Of a stretch of DNA of 64,000 nucleotides, positions 41,757 to 50,700 are shown in pieces (the stretch's first letter is position 1; each line of letters starts with the position of its first letter). The notes beneath the pieces are model-generated. The model was given only the letters and a program-made list of their open reading frames with translations. It did not search any database and had not been told where the DNA came from. This DNA comes from Stenotrophomonas_A sp035629025 (GTDB taxonomy: Bacteria > Pseudomonadota > Gammaproteobacteria > Xanthomonadales > Xanthomonadaceae), in contig DASPIU010000076.1 of assembly GCA_035629025.1 (NCBI GenBank), positions 135,316-199,315 on the forward strand, read 5' to 3'. The position numbers and the translations under genes are program-made.

Positions 41757-43266
41757 TGGAACGGTTCGCGCCCCTCAGCAGCGGCTCGTCACCGCCGGTA
41801 TAAACCGGCGTACCGGAGAATACGCCACTGAAGTCGCGCAGGGGCGGGCCAAGCACCAGGCCGTTCTGGCTTAGCTGGAACTCGCGAATGGTGTGTTCGT
41901 GGTCGCCGCTGCGCTTCTTCACCACCGACAGCGCGCGCCGCACGGTGCCGGCGTATTCAAAGTAGCGCAGCATCACCACCGCATCGCTGAGGTAGCTGAT
42001 GTCCAGCGGCGTCTCGATCGGACCAACCAGGCCGTGCTGGGCCAGGATCAGGATCGTCAGCACGCCTTGCTGGGCCAGGAAGGTCAGCAGCTCGTGCATC
42101 TGCAGGATCAGGAAGCGTCCATCCGGCATCGCGTTGAGATAGCCGTTGAGGCTGTCGATCACCACCACGCGCGCACCGTTCTCTTCCACCTTCCTGCGCA
42201 CGATGGAAGCGAACTCGCCCGGTGACATCTCCGCCGGGTCGATCTGCTGGAACATGATCAGGCCCGTGTCCAGCGCGGGCTGCAACTGCAGCCCCAGGGT
42301 CTGGGCCCGTGCTTCCAGCGTGCCGCGGCCTTCGTCGAAGGCGAAGAAGGCGCAACACTCGCCACGCTGCGCCGCAGCGATGGCGTAGGTCAGTGCCAGC
42401 GAGGACTTGCCGACACCGGCGGCGCCAATCAGCAGGGCGTTGGTGCCGCGTTCCAGGCCGCCGCCGAGCAACTTGTCCAGCTCCGGATTGCCGCTGGGGG
42501 TGAAGTCGCCGGCGAACTCGGTGTGGTGCTCGGCGGCGATCAGGCGCGGGTAGATTTCCAGCCCGCCGCGCTTGATCCGCATGTCGTGGAAGCCGCCGCG
42601 GAAGTCGATGCCGCGCATCTTGATCACGCGCAGGCGCCGGCGCTCGGCGCCGTATTCGATGGCCAGCTGCTCCAGCAGGATCACGCCATGCGAGATCGAA
42701 TGCAGCTGCAGGTCGTTCTGCTGCGAGGTCATGTCATCCAGCAGCACCACCGTGCAGCGGCGGCTGGCAAAGAAGTGCTTCAGCGCCAGCACCTGCCGGC
42801 GGTAGCGCAGCGAACTCTGCGCCAGCAGGCGCAACTCCGACAGGCTGTCCACCACCACGCGGCTCGGGTTCAAATCCGACACCCGATCCAGGATCAGCTT
42901 GGTGGTCTCGCCCAGCTCCACCTCCACCGGGTGCAGCACGGTGAGCTCATGGGTCGGATCGAGTGTGGTCTCCGGCGGCACCAGCTCGAAGATGTCGATG
43001 TTCGACATATCCCAGCCGTGGCGGCGCGCGACCAGCTGCAGCTCGCGCTCGGTTTCCGACAGCGAGATATACAGCACCTTCTCACCGTTGCGCGCGCCGT
43101 CCAGCAGGAATTCCATCGCCAGAGTCGTCTTGCCGGTACCCGGCTTGCCCTCGTACAGATACATGCGGTTGGGGTCGAGCCCACCGCCGAGAATGTTGTC
43201 CAGTCCCTTGTTGCCTGTCGAAATCCGCGAGTCGCCATTGATCGGGGAACCCAAACTGCCTTGCAT
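41749..43266 (-). CDS. KaiC-like double-domain ATPase
   Basis: RecA-fold ATPase of 505 residues with two KaiC domains. CI has Walker A GKPGTGKTT (40-48) and acidic SETERE near 70; CII has Walker A GAAGVGKSS (281-289) and DEGRG near 311. Aligned by eye to cyanobacterial KaiC, the CII phospho-site pair Ser-Thr corresponds to Ser424-Tyr425 in LDISYLSDAVVMLRYF, so the threonine is replaced by tyrosine. KaiA and KaiB are absent from the window. Start at 43266 has AGGAG 10 bp upstream. Non-circadian KaiC homologues in proteobacteria are tied to stress and sensory kinases, consistent with the overlapping hybrid kinase. Confidence 0.9.
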   Translation of the reverse strand: MQGSLGSPINGDSRISTGNKGLDNILGGGLDPNRMYLYEGKPGTGKTTLAMEFLLDGARNGEKVLYISLSETERELQLVARRHGWDMSNIDIFELVPPETTLDPTHELTVLHPVEVELGETTKLILDRVSDLNPSRVVVDSLSELRLLAQSSLRYRRQVLALKHFFASRRCTVVLLDDMTSQQNDLQLHSISHGVILLEQLAIEYGAERRRLRVIKMRGIDFRGGFHDMRIKRGGLEIYPRLIAAEHHTEFAGDFTPSGNPELDKLLGGGLERGTNALLIGAAGVGKSSLALTYAIAAAQRGECCAFFAFDEGRGTLEARAQTLGLQLQPALDTGLIMFQQIDPAEMSPGEFASIVRRKVEENGARVVVIDSLNGYLNAMPDGRFLILQMHELLTFLAQQGVLTILILAQHGLVGPIETPLDISYLSDAVVMLRYFEYAGTVRRALSVVKKRSGDHEHTIREFQLSQNGLVLGPPLRDFSGVFSGTPVYTGGDEPLLRGANRSND

Positions 43267-43444
43267 GTCGACTGAACTCCTGTCCGCTTGTGCCAGTGGC
43301 ATGCCAGCGGCGCTCCCGCCGCGGACGCCGTTGATGGGGTCGCGCATCCTCCCCGGCGAGGGAAAGGACGTGCCTGTTAAGCCACGGCCACTATGGCGGC
43401 GGAGATGTGAAGACGACATCTGCCCGGGGCGGTCCCCGGGGGGC

Positions 43445-46400
43445 TCACCACTGCCAGCGCATGCCGAGCTTGCCGTTCCAGGCGGTCTCGTTGCCGTCCA
43501 GCGACCAGGTGTAGTCGATGTCGGCATACAGATAGCCGGTCTCCGACACCTGCCAGGTGCCGCCCAGGCCGGCCTCGGCCCAGGTGTCGTCCAGGTGTGA
43601 CTGGAACGGCACATAGCCGGTCTGGCTGGAGAACTCGGTCGTGGGCGAGCCGCTGAACTGGTGCCACAGGTTCAGGCGCAGCCAGGCATCGCCGCGCCTG
43701 GGCTCGTTGCTGCGGCTGCTGCGCTCGCTGAGGCGATTGACCCGCACGCCCAGCCGGCCGACGAGCGAGTCGCCATCGCGGAAACGCACCGTGGCCACAG
43801 GCTCGACGATGTCGTCGATGCGGACGCGCTGCCAGATCACCTGCGCCTGCGGCTCCAGGCGCCAGCCTTGCAGTTCGCGGGCGTCCTGGCCGCGGCCCGG
43901 TGCAAACGGCAAGCCGGTCTCCAGTGAGAGCAGCACGCCGTCGCCGTTGGTGAAGCTGTCGGGCAGCCGCGTGGATCGCGCGCGCAGGTCGTACCAGGTG
44001 TATTGCGCGACCGCGTCCAGGTAGCTGCCGCGTGCGCTGAAGCCAGTCCAGTAGCCGCCGATCGTGCGTGCGTCGAACTCATCCGCGCCGGCGTGGAAGT
44101 CGTAGTTCGGCAGATGGTGTTGCACCCGGCCCTTGCCCTGGCCGTAGGCGAGGTAGAAACCGGCATGGCGATGGGCGCGGTCCTCGTCAATGGCGCGGTA
44201 CAGGTCCAGGCCGATCTGCAAGGCGTCGAAGCGAAAGTCGAACGAGGGGCCCTTGTTGCCATAGATGCCCTGGCGCCCGCCATCATGTTCGCCATCGTGC
44301 GCCAGCGCCCGGATCCAGGCGCCGTTGACGCCGCGTGCGCCCGGTTCCAGGTCCGCGCGCCCGCGCAGCAACGACTCGTCGCCGACCCGCTCATGCAGTG
44401 TATCCACCAGCGAGCGGCCGTAGGCCGAGGCCATCAGCGGCAAAGCCACGGCCAGCGATACTTCCTGCCGGTACGCCGGCGTCGGCGGCACCGGCACCGG
44501 CGGCGGTGGCGGCGGTGGTGGTGGCGGAGGTGGACCCGGCGGTGGCGGTGGCGGTGGCGGCGGGGGAGCTGGAGGTGGAGGTGGAGGGGGCGGCGGCGCA
44601 GGGCAGGGCGGCGAGGGCGCGTTGCCCGCGCTGCAATCGATGGTCGAGCGCAGGTACCAGCTTTCCGGCGCGGGCGTCACCGCCGCGCCGCGATACAGGA
44701 AATATTCGTAAGGGCCGGCCACCACGGGCGCTGCCAGGGCAAAGGCCGCGGGGGCAGTGGTGGCGCCGTTGATTGCATCCACCACCAGGATGCCGTCGCC
44801 CACGGTCACCGCACCGGCGCCACCGGCCTGCTTGATCAGCAGGTGGCTGCTGCCGGTCGCGCTGCCGCCGTCGATCACGAGCAGATCGGAAGGTGAGCCG
44901 TCGCCGCCGAGGAAGGTGTTCAGTGCGATCGTGCCGTCGCCATCGTAGGTCTGCACCGTCAGCGTCTTGTAGAGGCCGCCACTGGGCGCGGCGAAATCGA
45001 TGAGGCTGGGATCGTTGATCAGGTGGGTGAGGTTGGAGCTGCCGGTCAGCTGCCACACGCTGTCGCGCAGGGTCAGCGTGGATTCGCTGCCGGGTTCGGT
45101 GCGGGCATCGCCAGTGACCTGCGACGACTCCACCCATACCTGTGCCTGGCCGGGCGCGGCGATGGCCGTCGGCGCTGCCTGCGTCGCGGCCGCCAGCACC
45201 TGCGTGGTGGGCGGCGGTGAAGGAGGGATGGACGGATCGTCGGGCGGATCGGGGGGGTCGGGTGTGATCGGCTGCGGCAGCGCCGGTTGCAGCAGCGGCG
45301 GCAGCGGGAAGTCGTTGGTCGTGCCGACATGCAACCAGCGATGCAGTGCGTTCGCGTCGCTGCCCTGCACCGTGCTGCCAACCAGCCGCACCGCGCCGGG
45401 GCCGGCGATGCCGATGGTCGTACCCGATGCATTGCGCAAGCTGCTGTTGCTGAACTGCGCTGACGAAGCCGTCAGCTGTCCGCTGTCCGGGTCAATCTCG
45501 CCCACGACCATCAGCGCCGCCGCCTGATCGCCGCTGGCCAGCAGCGGACTGTTGTCGCCGACCAGTGCGCCGCCGGCATAAGCCACCGCGGCGTGCGCGC
45601 CGGCGCCAGTGGTGGTCACGGGCGTGGCGCTGAGCTGGACCTGGCTGTCGGACTGATAAGCCAGCGCGCCGATGGCCGAGGCACCCGCGGTGACGACCTG
45701 GCCCGCGGCACTGCGGATCAGCCCGCCGCTGAGCGCATACAGTCCGTGCGCGAGCGTTCCGGCCGTATCCACGTCCAGCGCGGTGGCGTCGATGGTCGCT
45801 GTCGACAGCTGGTGCTCGCGCTGTGCCACCGCACCATGGGCCGCATCGGCGAAGGTGTGCACCGCCACGTCGTCGGCGCTGATCAGCGCCGGGCCGCGTG
45901 GCGAGCTCAGCGGTTCGGAAATGGACCACAGGCCGTAGCTGCCCTGGCCGAAGATTGAGATGTCGGCCTGGCTCAACACCACGGTGCTGTTGTCGGCCGA
46001 CGCGCCGGACGAGCCGCCCGTGCCGTGCGTTTCCACCGTCGCGTCGGTAACGGTCAGCGTGGCGCCCAGCCGCGCGGCCAGAGCGTGGGCCTCGCCGTTG
46101 CCGCGGGTGATGATCGTGCTGCCGCTGATGGTGGTCGAACCGGCGGGCTTGTCCGCGGTGATGCCGCGTGCGCGCACGCCAAGCGTATTGACCGTCAGAT
46201 GGGTCGCGGTGACGTTCGAGCCATCGGACCATAGTCCCACCGCTTCGCCACTGCCGGTGGTTGTCAGGGTCACATTGTCGAGGGTGGCGACCACGCCAAG
46301 GCGCGCAACCAGCGCGGCGCCGGTCGCATTGCCCTCTGCGGCGATGCTGCTGTCTTCTATCAACAAGGTGGTCGGCGTACTCGCAGCCGCGGAATTGTCC

Positions 46401-47536
46401 GCGTACACGCCATAAGCCGTGGCCAGCGGCGAGCGATTGACGATGGACGAGCCGTTGGCGATCTCCACCCGTGCGCCGCTCACCGCCCAGATGCCGCCGC
46501 GCGACATGGCACCGCTGACGTCGATGCTGGCATCATCCAGGCGCGCCAGCGAACCCACGTCGGCGGCGTACAGGCCGTAGTTGTAGCTGCCGGTGCTGAG
46601 GATCGCGGTGCCGGTATCGATCAGTAGCGTGCCGCCACTGTCCACGCGCGCGCCGATCGACGCCGAGTTGGGCGTTGTGGTGGCCGCTACGGCATTGGCG
46701 AAGACCTGGGTATTGCCCAGGTGGATCGAGCCGCCATCGCTGGCCCAGGCACCGGTGGCGCGTACTGTGCGCGCGGTGGTGGTGATCGAGCCGCCAAGGA
46801 ACGCGATGCTGCTGCCGGGCCCGTTCGCACGCAGGCCATTGCCGCTGTTGCCGAAGGCGTAATCCAGGGTGAGGTTGCTGTCGCTCAGGTTGACGGTGCC
46901 GCCCGTGCGTGCAAGTACACCTCGCGCGCTGACGCTCGCCACGGTGGCGCTGTCACTGGTCACGTTGATGCCAAGGCGGGTGCCGGTGAGGGTGGCGCCG
47001 GTTTCGGCGGCCAGGCCCCAGGTGCCGGTGCCCTGACCGCCGACATTGAGGGCGATGCTGGAATCGGCCAGGCGGATCAGCGCGCCATCGCTGGCCACTG
47101 CGCCGTGCAGGTTGTCGCGGCGCGCGGTCGCGGCAAAGCGCAGGTCGCCGCCGCTCACGTCGATGAGGCTGTTGGCGCCAATGGCAAAATAGCCCTGCTG
47201 CAGATTGCCCTCGGCGCCATTGCGGATCGTGCCGCCTTGCAGCCACACCTGGCCACCAGTGCTGGCCCTGGCCGCGGTGGTCGCGGCGGCGTTGAGCGAA
47301 ATCGTGTTGGCGTTGGAGCGGATCACGCCGCTTTGTGAGGCATGCAGCGCGTTGCCGGTGTTCGCGGTCACGGTGATCGCTGTGCCACTGGTCTGGCACT
47401 CGCCGCTGTTCAAGTTCACCGTCCCGGCCGGGCACGCGGTCTGCGCCTGGGCACTGCCCCACAGCGCCGCCGCGATGCAGCCGACCAGCGGCGCAACTCG
47501 CAGCGGACCTGTCTTGTTGCCATGCGAACGGACCAT
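43445..47536 (-). CDS. giant autotransporter adhesin-type protein (type Va)
   Basis: Outer-membrane autotransporter of 1363 residues. A signal peptide ends at GSAQAQ. The passenger (about 33-1010) is a Thr/Ser/Ala/Gly-rich beta-helix with many short repeats such as LTVTDATVETHG, and contains few charged residues. A polyproline linker (encoded at about 44482-44616) precedes the C-terminal barrel, about 280 residues long, with LYADIDYTWSLDGNETAW and a final aromatic (MRWQW). A catalytic motif is not apparent, so adhesion or surface structuring is the best guess. It is divergent from the second autotransporter at 47740. Confidence 0.9.
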   Translation of the reverse strand: MVRSHGNKTGPLRVAPLVGCIAAALWGSAQAQTACPAGTVNLNSGECQTSGTAITVTANTGNALHASQSGVIRSNANTISLNAAATTAARASTGGQVWLQGGTIRNGAEGNLQQGYFAIGANSLIDVSGGDLRFAATARRDNLHGAVASDGALIRLADSSIALNVGGQGTGTWGLAAETGATLTGTRLGINVTSDSATVASVSARGVLARTGGTVNLSDSNLTLDYAFGNSGNGLRANGPGSSIAFLGGSITTTARTVRATGAWASDGGSIHLGNTQVFANAVAATTTPNSASIGARVDSGGTLLIDTGTAILSTGSYNYGLYAADVGSLARLDDASIDVSGAMSRGGIWAVSGARVEIANGSSIVNRSPLATAYGVYADNSAAASTPTTLLIEDSSIAAEGNATGAALVARLGVVATLDNVTLTTTGSGEAVGLWSDGSNVTATHLTVNTLGVRARGITADKPAGSTTISGSTIITRGNGEAHALAARLGATLTVTDATVETHGTGGSSGASADNSTVVLSQADISIFGQGSYGLWSISEPLSSPRGPALISADDVAVHTFADAAHGAVAQREHQLSTATIDATALDVDTAGTLAHGLYALSGGLIRSAAGQVVTAGASAIGALAYQSDSQVQLSATPVTTTGAGAHAAVAYAGGALVGDNSPLLASGDQAAALMVVGEIDPDSGQLTASSAQFSNSSLRNASGTTIGIAGPGAVRLVGSTVQGSDANALHRWLHVGTTNDFPLPPLLQPALPQPITPDPPDPPDDPSIPPSPPPTTQVLAAATQAAPTAIAAPGQAQVWVESSQVTGDARTEPGSESTLTLRDSVWQLTGSSNLTHLINDPSLIDFAAPSGGLYKTLTVQTYDGDGTIALNTFLGGDGSPSDLLVIDGGSATGSSHLLIKQAGGAGAVTVGDGILVVDAINGATTAPAAFALAAPVVAGPYEYFLYRGAAVTPAPESWYLRSTIDCSAGNAPSPPCPAPPPPPPPPPAPPPPPPPPPPGPPPPPPPPPPPPVPVPPTPAYRQEVSLAVALPLMASAYGRSLVDTLHERVGDESLLRGRADLEPGARGVNGAWIRALAHDGEHDGGRQGIYGNKGPSFDFRFDALQIGLDLYRAIDEDRAHRHAGFYLAYGQGKGRVQHHLPNYDFHAGADEFDARTIGGYWTGFSARGSYLDAVAQYTWYDLRARSTRLPDSFTNGDGVLLSLETGLPFAPGRGQDARELQGWRLEPQAQVIWQRVRIDDIVEPVATVRFRDGDSLVGRLGVRVNRLSERSSRSNEPRRGDAWLRLNLWHQFSGSPTTEFSSQTGYVPFQSHLDDTWAEAGLGGTWQVSETGYLYADIDYTWSLDGNETAWNGKLGMRWQW
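44482..44616 (-). repeat. polyproline-encoding low-complexity tract
   Basis: CCN repeats encode a nearly uninterrupted run of proline with Ala, Gly and Val between passenger and barrel of the autotransporter. Such GC-rich triplet runs can vary in length by slippage. Confidence 0.8.
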
Positions 47537-47739
47537 ATCCCTGCTCCGAATCCACGACGATGCACGCGCCCGAGGGCACAGTCATGTTGCGGCAATCCGG
47601 CGTGACGCCATAGCAGCAAGTTCTAAGTAAAGCTACTTAAAAACTACGCTGTATAGGCGAAGACTCACGCAGCCTTAATGTCCGCGAAGCGCAGTATTCC
47701 GCGTCGCATTGCATTGGTCTGATGCTGCGGAGGCTATGT
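47537..47739. promoter_or_regulatory. divergent control region of the two autotransporters
   Basis: A 203-bp region, AT-rich in its middle compared with its surroundings. TAAGTA-AAGC-TACTTA (47624-47639) is a perfect 6+6 inverted repeat and may be an operator or part of one. TGCGGAGG (47725-47732) is the ribosome site of the rightward gene. A shared regulator of both autotransporters is plausible. Confidence 0.45.
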
Positions 47740-50700
47740 ATGGCCAGGTATCTGCGTGCTGGAAGGAATCATGCGCGTCACTGCCCACCACGAAGCCTCG
47801 GGTTGCCGGCCACGATTGCTGCGGTACTCGGCTGCATGGCCGCGCCGACGTACGCGCAGAACCTGTGGCAGGGCGACGTCAGCACGGACGTGACCAACCC
47901 GGCGAACTGGAGCGCCGGCATTTCGCAATATCCTTTCGGCGACACCACCATCAATGCAGGCTCGCCGAACGCGGCGGTGTGGGCGGTGGGTGGGCCTTTC
48001 TTTCCCGGCAGCCTGTGGAGCTCCACCACCAAGTGGGACTTGAAGGCGCTTGCCATCGGCAGTGGCGCGGGCCAGACCGGGCTACTGACCGTCAATGCGG
48101 TTTCCGGCTTCCAGAACGGCAGCCTGTTTGTGGACAGCGGTCCGGTGCTGGCCGTGGGCGTGGCGGGCGGCACCGGCGTGGCCACGCTCAATCTGGGCAT
48201 CGCCGGTCAGCCCGGGATCCGGCTGGACGCGGGCAGCTCGTCCGGGCTGGGCCTGGCAATAGGCGTCGATGCAGGAAGCAATGGCACGCTGAACGTGCTG
48301 GGTTCCGGCAAGACGACGCAATCGCAAGCGTACGGTTACGCCACGGGCGGCACGTTGGACATGGCTTACGCCACGCACCGCGTGGGCGCCGGCGGCGGGA
48401 CAGGCGTGGTCAACATCCAGGACGGTGCGCTGGCGCTCAGCAACCCGGGCAGCCCCGGCCCGGTGCCCGTGCTGAGTGTCGGCCTGGGCGGCGGCAGTAG
48501 CGGCACGATCAATGTCCTGGCCGGCGGCAAGCTCACCATCAACCCGTACACCTCGCAATCGTCGCCGGTCCCGCAGATTGGCGCCAACGGCGGCGTCGGC
48601 GCGGTGAACGTGCAAGGCAGCAACGCAGGCGGTTACGCCAGCAACGCGGTCTTCGGCAGTGGCCTGGACGTAGGCATCGGTGCGGGCAGCACTGGTTCGC
48701 TCAATCTGCTGGCCGGGGGCAAGGCACTCAACTACAGCATCGCCGATCTCACGGACCCCGGCACTGGCCTGCCGGTCGCGCCGCCGCTGGTGCGTCTGGG
48801 TGTGGACGGGGGCCAAGGCAACGCGCTGGTGTCCGGCGCGGACGCCATCTGGTATGTGGGGGCGGCCGTGCGGCCGGGCTTTGGCCCTACCGACCCGATT
48901 ACCGATGGCACCCAGCTGGGCATGCTGCATGTCGGCGTGGACGGCACCGGTAGCCTGACCATCGCCGACGGCGCGGTGGTCACGCTGGGCACGGCCTACA
49001 TTGAAGCCCGGAACAACAGCTCAGCGACCTGGTACGAGCTGACCGCCTTCGAGGACGGCACCGGCAACCTGTACCTGGGCGAGACCGCCAGCGGCAACGG
49101 CACCTTGAACATCGGCGCGGCCGCGGGCAGCACGCCCGTGGCGCCAGGCGAACTGCGCGCCGCGCAGATCCTGCTCGGACCTGGCAGTGCGACGGTGTCG
49201 TTCAATCACACCAGCAGCAATTACCAGTTCGATACACCGCTGGTGGGCAGCGGCATCTTGGTCAATCTTGCGGGCATCACCTATCTCGTACCTGCGACCA
49301 GCCCGCCAGCCGGCGCGCCCACCGACAACAGCGCATTTGCCGGCGTCACCCAGCTGCGCGGTGGCGGTCTCGGCCTCACCTACAACGCCGCGCTCGGCAG
49401 CAGCAATGTGCAGGTCCTGGGCAATGGCGCGCTGATCTACGGCAGCGGCGTGAGCATCGGCAATGCCATCGCCATTGACCCGGCCGCGGTGCTGGAAGTG
49501 CAATCGGCCGCCAACGCCACCCAGGCCGGGGCCATCAGCGGGGGCGGCGCCTTGAGCAAGACCGGCGCCGGCACGCTGGCCTTGAGCGCGATCAACCCGA
49601 TGACCGGCGAAGTGCGCGTCAACGAAGGCGTGCTGGCTCTGGCAGGAGCGGGGGCGCTGAGCGACGCCAGCCGCGTGGTCGCCGATGCGACGTTTGATGT
49701 TTCCGCCACCGCTGCGCCCACCTCCATCCGCACGCTCTCGGGAACCGGCGTGGTCAATCTTGGCAGCAGTGGGCTCACCCTCAGCGCGGCGGCCGACACC
49801 TTCGCCGGCGTGTTCACCGGCTCGGGCATGTTCGCGGTAGCGGCCGGCAGCGAAATCCTTACCGGTGCCAGCACCGGTTTCATTGGCAGTGCGGCAGTGC
49901 AGGGCGGCCAGCTGTGGGTCAACGGCATTCTCGGCAACGACGCCAGCACGATGCAGGTCAGCAACGGCGCGCGGCTGGGTGGCAATGGCACGCTGGGCGG
50001 CGATGTCAGCATCGATGCCGGCGGCCTCCTCTCGCCCGGAGCGCAGGCCGGCACGCCCGGCACGCTCAGCGTGGGCGGCGACCTCAGCCTGGCCAGCGGG
50101 GCGATCCTGGATTACGACTTCGGCGAAGCTGGCATGGTCGGCGGCGCCTTCAACGATCTGCTCGATGTGGCCGGCAATCTCAACCTCGATGGCGTCATCA
50201 ACGTCACCGAAACGCCCGGCGGTGCGTTTCACGCCGGCCTGTACCGGGTGATCAACTACGCCGGGACCTTGAACGATCAAGGGCTGGAACTGGGCACCGT
50301 CCCGGTGTCCGGGCTGGTGGTGGAAACCGCGATTCCCGGCCAGGTCAACCTCGTACTTGCCCCGCCCACGCCCGCCGGCTTCCTGGAGATATGGGACGGC
50401 GATGCCGGGCCGAAGAACGATGGCGTCATCAACGGCGGCAACGGCGTGTGGCAGTCCTCGGCCGGCAACGACAACTGGACCAATGTCGATGGCACGGTCA
50501 ATGCACCATTTGCCGATGGCGGCTTTGCGATCTTCGCCGCCACGCCGGGCCAGGTGCAGGTGGACAACAGCCTGGGTGAAGTCGCGGTGACCGGCATGCA
50601 GTTTGCCGCCGATGGCTATCGCGTCAGTGGCGGCGCGATCACCTTGCAGGGTCCGGCCGCGATCGTGCGGGTGGGTGACGGCACGCTCGATGGCGAAGCC

